The translations under genes were made by a program, and so were the position numbers. Source: Tersicoccus sp. Bi-70 (GTDB lineage Bacteria > Actinomycetota > Actinomycetes > Actinomycetales > Micrococcaceae). Taken from it: DNA of 64,000 bases. The first letter of the stretch is position 1; every line of letters starts with the position of its first letter. Shown piece after piece: positions 51,106-60,148 of the stretch. The notes under the pieces were generated by a model. The model ran no database searches, was not told the DNA's origin, and saw only the letters and a list, made by a program, of their open reading frames with translations. The stretch is from assembly GCF_001968825.1 (NCBI RefSeq), contig NZ_MIEU01000010.1, forward strand, positions 1 to 64,000, in the 5' to 3' direction.

Positions 51106-52052
51106 CCTGGCACGTCCACGGCTCCTGGTCGACGGCCTTCGTCCAGGGCCGGCACACCTACCTGCTGCCGGTGCTGCCCGACCGGAGCCGCGACGGGCTC
51201 GGCCGCGCCCAGACCTGGGACTGGCCGGAGAACGCCGTCGAGCTGAGCCCCGAGGAGCTCGCGGACACGGCGATCGATCTCGTCGTCCTGCAGCGGCCCG
51301 AGGAGATCGAGCTGGCCGAACGCTGGACCGGACGCCGCCCCGGCCGCGACCTGCCCGCCGTCTACGTCGAGCACGACGCCCCGCGCGGCCATGCCGTCAC
51401 CTCCCGGCATCCGCTCGCGGACCAGACGGCCATCCCGATCGTCCACGTCACCCACTTCAACCACGTGATGTGGGACAACGGGACCGCGCCGACGGCCGTG
51501 ATCGAGCACGGCGTGATCGACCCGGGCGCCCGGTACACCGGGGACGCCGCGTCGCTGGCCGTCGTCGTCAACGAGCCGGTGCGCCGCGGCCGGGTGGCCG
51601 GCACCGACATCGTCACCGATCTCGCCGTCGACCTGCCCGTCGACGTTTACGGGATGGGCATGGACGCCCTCGCCGCGTCCGCACCCGGCCGGCGCTGGAC
51701 CCTGCACGAGAACTACCCGCAGCACCGGCTGCACGACGCGCTCGGCAGTCACCGCGCGTACCTGCACCCGTACCGGTGGACGAGCCTGGGCCTCGCCCTG
51801 ATCGAGACGATGATGCTCGGGCTGCCCGTGCTCGGACTCTCCACGACCGAGGGGCCGCGCGCGGTGCCCGCGGACGCCGGCCTGCTGACCAACGACCTGA
51901 CCGCCCTCGCCGCGCAGGCACGCCGGTGGCTCGACGAGCCGGACGAGGCGCGGGCCGCCGGGGCCGCGGGCCGCGCGCACGCGCTGGCCCACTACGGCCT
52001 CGACCGCTTCCTGACCGACTGGGACGACCTCCTGGGAAAGGTGAGCCGATGA
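51093..52052 (+). CDS. GT4-like glycosyltransferase
   Basis: A 319-residue protein related to GT4 enzymes. The C-terminal half has LGSHRAYLHPYRWTSLGLAL followed by IETMMLGLPVLGL, corresponding to the EX7E nucleotide-sugar region (the first Glu is replaced by the segment around SLGLAL; the second is in IETMM). The N-terminal domain is short. GTG 51093 has GAGGAGGT upstream. Sugar donor unknown. It overlaps both neighbours, so translation is coupled. Confidence 0.75.
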   Translation: MRILTWHVHGSWSTAFVQGRHTYLLPVLPDRSRDGLGRAQTWDWPENAVELSPEELADTAIDLVVLQRPEEIELAERWTGRRPGRDLPAVYVEHDAPRGHAVTSRHPLADQTAIPIVHVTHFNHVMWDNGTAPTAVIEHGVIDPGARYTGDAASLAVVVNEPVRRGRVAGTDIVTDLAVDLPVDVYGMGMDALAASAPGRRWTLHENYPQHRLHDALGSHRAYLHPYRWTSLGLALIETMMLGLPVLGLSTTEGPRAVPADAGLLTNDLTALAAQARRWLDEPDEARAAGAAGRAHALAHYGLDRFLTDWDDLLGKVSR

Positions 52053-54016
52053 AGATCGCCATGGTGTCCGAACACGCCAGCCCCCTGGCCGCCCTCGGCG
52101 GCGTCGACGCCGGCGGGCAGAACGTGCACGTCGCCCAGCTGGCCACCGCGCTGGCGGGCCGTGGCCACACCGTCACCGTCTACACCCGCCGGGACGACGC
52201 CGGTCTGCCCGACGCCGTAGAGCTGGCGCCGGGCGTGCGGGTGTTCCATGTGCCCGCTGGCCCGGCCCGCACCCTGCCCAAGGACGAGCTGGCCCCGTTC
52301 ATGGACGAGTTCGGCCGCTGGCTGACCCGGACCTGGATCGCCGACGGGGCGCCGGACCTGGTGCACGCCCACTTCTGGATGTCCGGGCTGGCCGCGCGCC
52401 GGGCCGCGGACGCGCTGCAGCTGCCGCTCGTCCAGACCTTCCACGCCCTCGGCGCCGTCAAGCGCCGCCACCAGGGCCTCGCCGACACCAGCCCCGCCCA
52501 CCGGCTCGCCGCGGAGACCGCCCTGCTCGCCGGGGCCGACGCCGTGCTGGCCACGTGCGAGGACGAGAAGCGCGAGCTGATCGCCCTCGGTGCCGACCCC
52601 GAGCGGGTGGCCGTCGTCCCGTGCGGCGTCGACCTGAGCGCGTTCGCCCCCACGGACCCGCCGCCCCACGAGGACGGGGAGCCGGCCCGCATCGTCGCGC
52701 TGGGCCGGCTGGTCGAACGCAAGGGCGTCGACACCGTGCTCGCCGCACTGGCGGCGCTGCCAGGCTCCGGAACGGACGATCTCAGCAGCTCCGACCCGAG
52801 CAGCTCCGTCCTGAGCAGTGCCGTCCTGCACATCGCCGGCGGCCCTGACGTGGCTGATCTCGACGACGACCCCGAGGTCGTCCGGCTCACCGCCCTCGCC
52901 CGTGAGCTCGGCATCGAGGACCGGGTCGTCCTCCATGGCCGGGTGGATCGCACGGGTGCCGCGGCGCTGCTGGCCGCCGCCGACGTCGTCGCCTGCACCC
53001 CCTGGTACGAGCCGTTCGGCATGGTCCCGCTCGAGGCGGCGGCCTGCGGGCGGCCCGTCGTCGGCTCGGCCGTGGGCGGTCTGCTGGACAGTGTGGAGGA
53101 CGGCGTCACCGGCCTGCTCGTGCCCCCGCGCGACGTGACCGCGACAGCGGTCGCCCTGCGGCGGGTCCTCGGGGACCGTGAGTTCGCCGCCCGGATGGGC
53201 CGCGCCGGCCGGGACCGGGTCGAGCGGCTGTTCGGCTGGGACCGGGTCGCCGAGAGCACCGAGACGGTCTACGACCGAGTGCTGCGCGCCCACGGGGACC
53301 GGCAGCACCGCCCCCGGACGGGCACGCGCGAGTGGATCACCGATCACCTGGCCGAACTGCAGCGCGCCGTCACGGACGCCGCCGATCACGCCGATGTCGT
53401 CGACCGCTGGGGCGCTCAGCTGGCGGCCCTGCTCGGCCGCGGCGGCCGGGTGCTCGTGGCCGGCAACGGCGGCAGCGCGGCCGAGGCGCAGCACTTCACC
53501 GCCGAACTGGTGGGCCGCTTCGAGGACGAGCGGACGCCGCTCTCCGCGCTGTGCCTGTCCGCCGAGACCTCCAGCCTCACCGCGATCGGCAACGACTACG
53601 GGATCAGCGAGGTGTTCGCGCGGCAGGTGCAGGCCCACGGACGGCCCGGCGACGTCGTCGTCCTGCTCTCCACGAGCGGCCGCAGCCCCAACATCATCGC
53701 CGCGGCCGAACGGGCCCGCGCGGGGGGCATGCACGTGTGGGCGCTGACCGGGCCCGGCCCCAACCCGCTCGCCGACGCGGCCGACGAGGCGCTCACGGTC
53801 GACGCGACCAGCACCTCGGTGGTCCAGGAGATGCACCTGATGCTCCTGCACGCGGTCTGCGCGGCGGTCGACGCCCGGCACGCCGTGGCGCCGGTGGCCG
53901 TCGACGTGCCGATGGTCGCCGCGGTACCCGAGGAGGCGCCGGTCGTCGCGTCCGCACATGCCGAGCCCGACGCCGAGCCCGACGACGCCGTGCTGGTCGA
54001 GGCGGACGCCGGATGA
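52049..54016 (+). CDS. GT4 glycosyltransferase fused to GmhA-type SIS isomerase
   Basis: A 655-residue fusion. Residues 1-415: GT-B glycosyltransferase of the sucrose-synthase-like GT4 type (SPLAALGGVDAGGQNVHVAQ; LVHAHFWMSG; ALGRLVERKGVDTVLAAL; PWYEPFGMVPLEAAACGRPV with the EX7E motif). Residues ~430-620: SIS domain with AGNGGSAAEAQHFTAELVGR, TSSLTAIGNDYG, LLSTSGRSPNIIAA and QEMHLMLLH, which match sedoheptulose-7-phosphate isomerase GmhA. ATG 52049 overlaps the previous stop. With HldE next, it starts the heptose pathway. Confidence 0.9.
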   Translation: MKIAMVSEHASPLAALGGVDAGGQNVHVAQLATALAGRGHTVTVYTRRDDAGLPDAVELAPGVRVFHVPAGPARTLPKDELAPFMDEFGRWLTRTWIADGAPDLVHAHFWMSGLAARRAADALQLPLVQTFHALGAVKRRHQGLADTSPAHRLAAETALLAGADAVLATCEDEKRELIALGADPERVAVVPCGVDLSAFAPTDPPPHEDGEPARIVALGRLVERKGVDTVLAALAALPGSGTDDLSSSDPSSSVLSSAVLHIAGGPDVADLDDDPEVVRLTALARELGIEDRVVLHGRVDRTGAAALLAAADVVACTPWYEPFGMVPLEAAACGRPVVGSAVGGLLDSVEDGVTGLLVPPRDVTATAVALRRVLGDREFAARMGRAGRDRVERLFGWDRVAESTETVYDRVLRAHGDRQHRPRTGTREWITDHLAELQRAVTDAADHADVVDRWGAQLAALLGRGGRVLVAGNGGSAAEAQHFTAELVGRFEDERTPLSALCLSAETSSLTAIGNDYGISEVFARQVQAHGRPGDVVVLLSTSGRSPNIIAAAERARAGGMHVWALTGPGPNPLADAADEALTVDATSTSVVQEMHLMLLHAVCAAVDARHAVAPVAVDVPMVAAVPEEAPVVASAHAEPDAEPDDAVLVEADAG

Positions 54017-55458
54017 GCCCGCACCTCGTCGTCGTCGGCGACGTCATGCTCGACCGCGACCTCGTCGGCACGAGCACCCGGCTGAGCCCGGACGCGCCGG
54101 TGCCGGTCGTCGACGTCGAGCAGGTGCTCTCCAGCCCCGGGGGCGCCGGCCTGACCGCGCTGCTGTGCCGGGCGGGAAACGGCGGTGCGGCGGGAAACGG
54201 CGGCACCACCGTGACCCTCGTGGCGCCCGTCGCGGACGACGCGGCGGGCCGGGAGCTCGTGGACGCGCTGCCCGGCATTGCCGTGCACCGGCTCGGCCAC
54301 GACGGTCCCACCCGGACGAAGACGCGGATCCGTTCCTCGGGGCAGGCGATGCTGCGCGTCGACGAGGGCGGTCCGGGAGAGCCGGTCGACGTCGACGCCG
54401 CCGCGCTCGCTGCGGTGCTCGCGACGGCCGACGTCGTGCTCGTCTCCGACTACGGCGGCGGGGTCACCCGCGACGCCGTCGTGCGGGCCGCCCTGACCGA
54501 GCACGCGACCCGCGGCACCGTGGTCTGGGACCCGCATCCGCGGGGCGGCGCCCCCGTCCCCGGCTGCACCCTGATCACCCCCAACGCGGCGGAGGCGGAG
54601 GCCGCGATGGCGGCGATGACGCCCGCGGCAACGTCGACGGCAGCCTCCGGGGAGACCGACCACGCGGGCGATGCCGCCGCCCGGGCCCGCACCCTGCGGG
54701 CGGGCTGGCGGGCGCACGGCGTGGCCGTCACCGTCGGCGCCGACGGCGCGCACCTGGCCACGAACACCGGCGTCACGCACGTGCCCGCCGCGCCCGTCGC
54801 GAGCACCGACCCGTGCGGGGCGGGGGACCGGTTCGCCGCGACCGCGGCCCTGACCCTCGCTGCCGGCGGTACGCTCGACGCCGCGGTGGAGGCGGCCGTG
54901 GAGGCGGCCGGTCAGTGGGTCGCCGCCGGCGGTGCCCTTGCCTTCCGTGCCGGGCTGCGGGCCCGGGACCGCGCGGACGTCCGGCCGGCCGACCCCGCGC
55001 TGCCCGCCGAGGTGCGCGACCTGGTCGACCGGGTCCGCGCCGCCGGCGGCACCGTCGTCGCGACCGGCGGCTGCTTCGACGTCCTGCACGCCGGGCACAT
55101 TGCCTGCCTGGACGCGGCCCGCAACCTCGGCGACGCCCTCGTCGTCCTGCTCAACTCCGACGACTCGGTGCGGCGGCTCAAGGGGCCGACCCGGCCGGTG
55201 GTCGCGGCGCCGGACCGGACGCGCGTGCTCGCCGCGCTGCGCAGCGTCGACGCCGTCGTCGTCTTCGAGGAGGACGACCCCCGCGCCGCCCTCGCCGCCC
55301 TGCGCCCGGACGTGTGGGTCAAGGGCGGCGACTACCTGCCCGAGCAGCTGCCCGAGGCGGACGTCGTGGCCGCGGGTGGTGGCCGGGTCACGGTCCTGCC
55401 GTACCTCTCCGGCCGCTCGACCAGCGCGATTCTCGCGCGTGCCGGACAGGAGCGCTGA
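54013..55458 (+). CDS. hldE: Bifunctional heptose-7-phosphate kinase / heptose-1-phosphate adenylyltransferase
   Basis: A 481-residue two-domain enzyme. Residues 1-320: PfkB sugar kinase with [30 protein letters not shown] and the catalytic [20 protein letters not shown]. Residues ~335-481: nucleotidyltransferase with [28 protein letters not shown] and [14 protein letters not shown]. It phosphorylates D-glycero-D-manno-heptose-7-phosphate at C1 and later joins AMP. ATG 54013 overlaps the previous stop by 4 bases. The two-domain form is typical of Gram-negative LPS routes, so it is notable here. Confidence 0.93.
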   Translation: MSPHLVVVGDVMLDRDLVGTSTRLSPDAPVPVVDVEQVLSSPGGAGLTALLCRAGNGGAAGNGGTTVTLVAPVADDAAGRELVDALPGIAVHRLGHDGPTRTKTRIRSSGQAMLRVDEGGPGEPVDVDAAALAAVLATADVVLVSDYGGGVTRDAVVRAALTEHATRGTVVWDPHPRGGAPVPGCTLITPNAAEAEAAMAAMTPAATSTAASGETDHAGDAAARARTLRAGWRAHGVAVTVGADGAHLATNTGVTHVPAAPVASTDPCGAGDRFAATAALTLAAGGTLDAAVEAAVEAAGQWVAAGGALAFRAGLRARDRADVRPADPALPAEVRDLVDRVRAAGGTVVATGGCFDVLHAGHIACLDAARNLGDALVVLLNSDDSVRRLKGPTRPVVAAPDRTRVLAALRSVDAVVVFEEDDPRAALAALRPDVWVKGGDYLPEQLPEADVVAAGGGRVTVLPYLSGRSTSAILARAGQER

Positions 55459-55460
55459 CC

Positions 55461-56558
55461 ATGGCCGACGACCGGCCCGAGCCCTACACGGCGGCCGCGC
55501 TGGCTGCCTGGACCGCACCCGAGGACGCCGGGACCGACGACGTCCCGCACGCCGTCGACCCCGCCGGCATCGGCGAGGGCGACGTCCTCGTCCTGCGCGC
55601 GCTCGGGCTCGGCGACGCCCTCGCCGGCATCGCACCGCTGCGCGGGCTGCGCCGGCTGTTCCCCGACCACCGCCTGATCCTGGCCGCCCCCGGACCGGTC
55701 GGCGCCTGGCTGACCGAGCTCGGCGCCGTCGACGGCGTGCTGCCCACCCCGGGTCTGGTGGACCTGCCCCCGCTCGCGGGCGGCCACGTCGCCGTCGACC
55801 TGCACGGCCGCGGGCCGGCGAGCCAGCGGCTGCTGACCGCGACGCGTCCGTCCCGGCTGATCGCCTTCGCCTGCCCCGAGGTGGGACACGACGGCCCGGA
55901 GTGGCATGCCGACGAGCACGAGGTGGCGCGCTGGTGCCGGCTGGTCGCCGACGCAGGCGGACCGTGCGGACCCGCCGACCTGCTGCTGCGCTTCCAGCGT
56001 CCCGCCCCGGCCGACGCGCCCGTCGTCCTGCACCCGGGCGCCGCGTTCGGTTCGCGCCGCTGGCCGGTCGACCGGTGGCGTGCCGTCGCCGAGCACCTGG
56101 TCGACCGGGGCCGCCGGGTCCTGGTGACCGGGTCGGCCGGGGAACGGGATCTGACGGCGGCGGTGAGCGACGGCCTTCCCGGTGTGCGCGATCTCGGCGG
56201 CGCCCTCGGGCTGACCGGGCTGACGGCCGTGGTCGACGGGGCGGCGCTCGTGCTCAGCGGCGACACCGGCACCGCGCACCTCGCCACGGCGCTGGCCGTC
56301 CCGTCCGTGCTCCTGTTCGGCCCGACGCCGCCGTCGCGCTGGGGCCCCGTCGTCGACCAGCATCTGCACACCGTGTTGTGGCACGGCGACCCCGCCGCCA
56401 CCACCTGGGGGGACCCGCACGGCGAGACGCTCGACGAGCGCCTGGCCGCCATCACCGTCGCCGAGGTGATCGCCGCCGTCGCCGCCCAGCTGCCGGACCC
56501 CGAGTCGGCCGAGCACCCCGCACCCGTTCCCACGCCCGTCACCGCACCCGAAGGATGA
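55461..56558 (+). CDS. Second GT9 (heptosyltransferase-family) glycosyltransferase
   Basis: A 365-residue GT9 protein. [20 protein letters not shown] (ALGLGD replaces the usual DxxGD), [20 protein letters not shown], and the donor-site [20 protein letters not shown] followed by [12 protein letters not shown] are all characteristic. A ~40-residue N-terminal extension precedes the domain. It starts 2 bases after hldE and its stop overlaps the next start. Confidence 0.87.
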   Translation: MADDRPEPYTAAALAAWTAPEDAGTDDVPHAVDPAGIGEGDVLVLRALGLGDALAGIAPLRGLRRLFPDHRLILAAPGPVGAWLTELGAVDGVLPTPGLVDLPPLAGGHVAVDLHGRGPASQRLLTATRPSRLIAFACPEVGHDGPEWHADEHEVARWCRLVADAGGPCGPADLLLRFQRPAPADAPVVLHPGAAFGSRRWPVDRWRAVAEHLVDRGRRVLVTGSAGERDLTAAVSDGLPGVRDLGGALGLTGLTAVVDGAALVLSGDTGTAHLATALAVPSVLLFGPTPPSRWGPVVDQHLHTVLWHGDPAATTWGDPHGETLDERLAAITVAEVIAAVAAQLPDPESAEHPAPVPTPVTAPEG

Positions 56559-57586
56559 TCGTGACCGATTCCCTGCAGACCCTCGCCGGATCGCGCCCGC
56601 TGCGCCGCGCCGTCATCACCGGCGGTGCCGGTTTCCTCGGCAGCCATCTGGGCACCGAACTGCGCCGCCGCGGCGTCGAGGTCGTCGCCCTGGACAACTT
56701 CCTCACCGGCAACCCGGGCAACGTCGCCCACCTGGCCGACGACCCCGGCTTCCGGCTCGTCCACTGCGACGTCACCGACTACGTGCACGTGCCCGGCGAC
56801 GTGGACCTCGTGCTGCACTTCGCCTCCCCGGCCTCGCCGGTGGACTACCTCAAGCTGCCCATCCACACGCTCAAGGTCGGTTCGATCGGCACCAACCACG
56901 CGCTCGGCCTGGCGAAGGAGAAGGGCGCCCGGTTCCTGCTCGCCTCCACCTCCGAGGTCTACGGCGACCCGCAGGTGCACCCGCAGCCGGAGACCTACTG
57001 GGGGCACGTCAACCCGGTGGGCCCGCGCGGGGTGTACGACGAGGCGAAGCGGTACGCCGAGGCCCTGACCATGGCGTACCGGCAGACGCACGGGGTGGAC
57101 ACCGCCATCGTGCGGATCTTCAACACGTTCGGCCCGCGGATGCGGCCGTCCGACGGCCGCGCCATCCCGACGTTCATCCGGCAGGCGCTCGCGGGCGAGC
57201 CGGTGACGGTGGCCGGCGACGGCGCCCAGACCCGGTCGGTGTGCTTCGTCTCGGACCTGGTGCGCGGCATCCTGGCCCTGGCCGAGAGCGGGCACTCCGG
57301 CCCGATGAACATCGGCAACCCGCACGAGCTCTCGGTGCTGCAGATCGCCCGCGACGTCATCGCCGCCACCGGCTCCGACTCCGAGGTTCGCTTCATCGGC
57401 CGGCCGGTGGACGACCCGATGGTCCGCCGCCCGGACACGACGCTGGCCACCGAGGTGCTCGGCTGGGCACCCGAGGTGGACTGGGCGGAGGGGCTGACGC
57501 GGACCGTCGACTGGTTCCGGGAGGCCGTCGACGTCGTCGGCACCGGGGCGGGCTCGACCGAGGATCCGGTGGAGGCCGTGCGCTGA
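56555..57586 (+). CDS. NAD-dependent sugar epimerase / UDP-glucuronate decarboxylase-like (UXS)
   Basis: A 343-residue extended [14 protein letters not shown] (NAD binding), [31 protein letters not shown], catalytic Tyr161-Lys165 in [11 protein letters not shown] and [17 protein letters not shown]. The [20 protein letters not shown] stretch is that of UDP-xylose synthases. In this company it may instead modify a nucleotide heptose or hexose, as BlmG-type epimerases do; no separate HldD is seen. ATG 56555 overlaps the GT9 stop. Confidence 0.85.
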   Translation: MIVTDSLQTLAGSRPLRRAVITGGAGFLGSHLGTELRRRGVEVVALDNFLTGNPGNVAHLADDPGFRLVHCDVTDYVHVPGDVDLVLHFASPASPVDYLKLPIHTLKVGSIGTNHALGLAKEKGARFLLASTSEVYGDPQVHPQPETYWGHVNPVGPRGVYDEAKRYAEALTMAYRQTHGVDTAIVRIFNTFGPRMRPSDGRAIPTFIRQALAGEPVTVAGDGAQTRSVCFVSDLVRGILALAESGHSGPMNIGNPHELSVLQIARDVIAATGSDSEVRFIGRPVDDPMVRRPDTTLATEVLGWAPEVDWAEGLTRTVDWFREAVDVVGTGAGSTEDPVEAVR

Positions 57587-57615
57587 GGCGCCAGGCCCGG
57601 CAGTAGCCTGCTGCG

Positions 57616-58533
57616 ATGACCGATGAGGTGAGGCCCGCGATCGACGCCGGGCTCGTCGCCCGGCTCGTGGCCGCGCAGTTCCCGGCGTGGGCGTCGCTGC
57701 CGGTCCGGCCGGTGTCGCCCCAGGGCAACGACAACCGCACCTTCCGGCTCGGCGACGAGCTGGTGGCGCGGCTGCCGAGTGCGGCCGGCTACGTTCCCGC
57801 GGTCGAGAAGGAGGACCTCGTCCTCCCGCGCCTGGCCGGAGCCCTGCCCGTGGCGGTACCCGCACCCGTGGCGACGGGCGCCCCCGGTGAGGGCTATCCG
57901 TTCCCGTGGTCGGTGCGGCGCTGGTTGCCGGGGACGACGGCGGACGCGGATCCCGCCCTGGACCGGGACGCCCTCGCCTGCGATCTCGGGGCCTTCCTCG
58001 TGGCGCTGCGGGGACTGCCGACCGCCGGCGGGCCGGTGGCCGGTCCGCACAGCTTCTTCCGGGGTGAGCACCCACGGGTGTACGACGACGAGGTGCGGGC
58101 GGTCCTCGCGGCCCTGCGAGCGCGGCAGGACGACGGCATCGACGTCGACGCCTGCGCCGCCGTGTGGGGCGAGGTGCTCGCGACCGGGATCGAACAGCCG
58201 GACGGGTGGTTCCACGGCGACATCGGCGTCGGCAATCTGCTCACCGTCGACGGCCGGCTCAGCGCCGTCATCGACTTCGGCACCTGCGGGGTCGGCGACC
58301 CGGCGTGCGACCTGGTCATCGCCTGGACCCTCTTCGACGCGGCCGAACGCCGCCTCTTCGCCGCCGCCGTCGACCTGCCGCCCGCGACGTGGCGCCTGGC
58401 GCGCGGCTGGGCGCTGTGGAAGGCGCTCATCACGGTGACCGGCGCCGAGCGGGACACGGCGTACGACCGGTACCACCGGGCCATCCAGGAACGCACGATC
58501 CGGGCGGTGCTCGCCGACCCCGTCGCCGGCTGA
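57616..58533 (+). CDS. Aminoglycoside-phosphotransferase-family kinase
   Basis: A 305-residue APH-type kinase. N-terminal lobe with PQGNDNRTFRLGDELVARLP, catalytic loop GWFHGDIGVGNLL (Asp base and downstream Asn) and metal-binding AVIDFGTCGVGDPACDLVIA. Family members phosphorylate aminoglycosides, choline or sugars; the VxPQGNDNRTFRLG opening is that of the uncharacterised APH group common in actinobacteria. It follows the epimerase by 29 bases and could belong to the operon or be independent. Confidence 0.85.
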   Translation: MTDEVRPAIDAGLVARLVAAQFPAWASLPVRPVSPQGNDNRTFRLGDELVARLPSAAGYVPAVEKEDLVLPRLAGALPVAVPAPVATGAPGEGYPFPWSVRRWLPGTTADADPALDRDALACDLGAFLVALRGLPTAGGPVAGPHSFFRGEHPRVYDDEVRAVLAALRARQDDGIDVDACAAVWGEVLATGIEQPDGWFHGDIGVGNLLTVDGRLSAVIDFGTCGVGDPACDLVIAWTLFDAAERRLFAAAVDLPPATWRLARGWALWKALITVTGAERDTAYDRYHRAIQERTIRAVLADPVAG

Positions 58534-58589
58534 GCCGGACGGGCTGAGCCGACCGCGCGCAGACGGACCGGCCGCAGCCGGCGACGGTG

Positions 58590-58706
58590 TCAGTCCGTGG
58601 TCGAGACGTCCGGCACCGCGGCGCCGTCGCGGGCGAGCTGCCGCTCGATCCGCGCGTCCGGGATCAGCCAGATCAGCGCGACGACGACGTACACGGTGAT
58701 GCCCAT
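58590..58706 (-). pseudogene. Out-of-reach C-terminal segment of the TMEM175-like channel
   Basis: On the - strand, right after the TGA at 58709-58707, the same frame runs for 38 codons: MGITVYVVVALIWLIPDARI, then ERQLARDGAAVPDV, ending at TGA 58592-58590. The WLIPDxRIER ending is typical of this family. It would restore the last transmembrane helix if the TGA were a Trp codon. Confidence 0.7.
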
Positions 58707-59246
58707 TCACGGCTGCACCAGGGTCAACAGGATGCCGGCGACGTAGAGGAACGGTGAGAGCTTGCCCTTCAGGTCGCGGCCGAGCGCCCGGTGCAGGGAC
58801 GAGCGTCCGCCCTGCGCTCGGAGCAGGCGGCTCTGCAGGAGCATGTAGGCCAGCGCGTTGGCCAGCAGCACGACGCCGTACGCGGCGACGGGCACCGGCG
58901 CGAAGTCCTGCTCGCTCATCCACGCCGTCGTGAACGGCACGAGCGTGAGCCAGAACAGCAGGTGCAGGTTCGCCCAGAGCACCGACCCGTTGACCCGGGA
59001 GACCGCGGCCAGCATCTGGTGATGGTTGTTCCAGTAGATGCCGAGGTACACGAAGCTGAGCACGTACGCGAGCAGCACCGGGACGTCCGCGCGCAGGGCC
59101 GCCAGGGTCGGGCCGTCGGGCTTGGGCAGTTCCAGCACCATGACGGTGATCGCGATGGCGATCACGGCGTCGCTGAACGCGGCGGTTCGTTCACTTCTCA
59201 CGGTCCACCTCCGGGAGCGGACCCGGTCGGCCCGCACGGTGTCCAT
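58707..59246 (-). CDS. TMEM175-family (DUF1211) potassium-channel-like protein, truncated
   Basis: A 179-residue membrane protein. TM1 carries the family signature RTAAFSDAVIAIAITVMVLE (FSD selectivity motif); TM2-5 follow, with YLGIYWNNHHQML and NLHLLFWLTLVPF, both conserved in bacterial TMEM175 proteins, which form K+-selective channels. The product ends at ...ILLTLVQP* where relatives continue with Trp and a last helix. The start ATG 59246 is tentative; a GTG nearer the signature is possible. It stands alone. Confidence 0.82.
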   Translation of the reverse strand: MDTVRADRVRSRRWTVRSERTAAFSDAVIAIAITVMVLELPKPDGPTLAALRADVPVLLAYVLSFVYLGIYWNNHHQMLAAVSRVNGSVLWANLHLLFWLTLVPFTTAWMSEQDFAPVPVAAYGVVLLANALAYMLLQSRLLRAQGGRSSLHRALGRDLKGKLSPFLYVAGILLTLVQP

Positions 59247-59424
59247 CCTGCTGGTCCGGCCGCCCCGAGGACAGACCCCGAAGACCCGCCCCGGGCCCTC
59301 GCCACCGGTGCGGCGGCGGACTACAATCCGGGGTCAAACGCACCGACACCGCCGCATGAAGTGGCGGACCGACGGCGAGCGCTCCGGCGAGTTCCGCACT
59401 CCACCGGGGACGGAGGTGACGCGG

Positions 59425-59799
59425 ATGGGAACGCCCGGGGACCCCGGATCACGACTGAGCCTGACGGACTACCTCGTGCGCCTGCAGGCCGATCTCGGCG
59501 CGGTACGCGGCGCTGCCCGCGAGGGTGAACAGGACGACGCCGGGTTCGCGGTCGACGGCGTGTCCGTCGAGGTGGACGTCACGTGGCAGCCCGCCGCGAG
59601 CCGGCAGGAACCGGCGTTCTGGATCGTGGACGACGAGCGCGACGTCGGGCACGACGAGGGCCGTGCTGCACGGAACCGCCAGCACCTCGTCGTCCACCTC
59701 AGCGCGCGGGCGAGCACGAGCGGCGCCGCCGCCGACGACGCGGAGTACCGGTCCCCGACCGGCGTCCTGCCGCCCGCCTCGACCGAACCGGACCGATGA
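59425..59799 (+). CDS. Trypsin-co-occurring domain (trypco2)-like protein
   Basis: A 124-residue soluble protein. LTDYLVRLQADLGAVRGAAR, GFAVDGVSVEVDVTWQPA and EPAFWIVDD follow the helix-strand-strand plan of trypco2 domains (xxLRxEL...F.vg.veLE..V.v.re...F.V), which sit beside trypsin-like proteases and effectors in bacterial conflict systems. Assignment is from memory of the pattern and moderately sure. It begins a five-gene run; its stop overlaps the next ATG. GGAGGTGACGCGG precedes the start. Confidence 0.6.
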   Translation: MGTPGDPGSRLSLTDYLVRLQADLGAVRGAAREGEQDDAGFAVDGVSVEVDVTWQPAASRQEPAFWIVDDERDVGHDEGRAARNRQHLVVHLSARASTSGAAADDAEYRSPTGVLPPASTEPDR

Positions 59800-60104
59800 G
59801 CACGCCGACGCCGGAGACCGCGTGGGGCGGGCCCGCCTGGACGGTCAAGGTCCGCGGGCGCCGTTACGTGTGGGGCTCCGCAGGCATGACCACCGACGTC
59901 GACTTCGCGACGGCCCCGCTGCTGCACCTGGCCAACGACGGCGCGGGCGAACCGGTCACCATCGGAACCCGCACCGCCGCCGGGGCCACCACCGACCTGG
60001 GCACCATCCAGGCCGGCGAGTGCCTCACCCTGCCCGTCAACCACCTCGCGGGCGTCTACGCCGAGAGCGCCGTCGACTCGCTCCTGCACTGCGTCCTGCG
60101 CTGA
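59796..60104 (+). CDS. Small hypothetical protein (102 aa)
   Basis: Not recognised. A beta-rich protein: WTVKVRGRRYVWGSAGMTTD, then APLLHLANDGAGEPVTIGTR and a final VDSLLHCVLR. No signal peptide or membrane segment. Its ATG overlaps the trypco2-like stop by 4 bases, so the two are translated together and probably act together. Confidence 0.65.
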   Translation: MSTPTPETAWGGPAWTVKVRGRRYVWGSAGMTTDVDFATAPLLHLANDGAGEPVTIGTRTAAGATTDLGTIQAGECLTLPVNHLAGVYAESAVDSLLHCVLR

Positions 60105-60148
60105 CGCCGCCGACACCGACCAGTCCTTCCGCCGGAGAGGAGCCCGTG

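Noticed and set aside
56555-57586. Naming the epimerase HldD
   Set aside because: The motifs fit UDP-glucuronate decarboxylase (UXS) type enzymes better than ADP-heptose epimerase, so only a family-level call is given.
12637-58709. TGA reassigned to Trp genome-wide
   Set aside because: Many genes in the window end with TGA at the expected place, including 4-base ATGA overlaps (mtlA/mtlD, GT genes), and normal Trp codons are TGG. Only two sites are odd.
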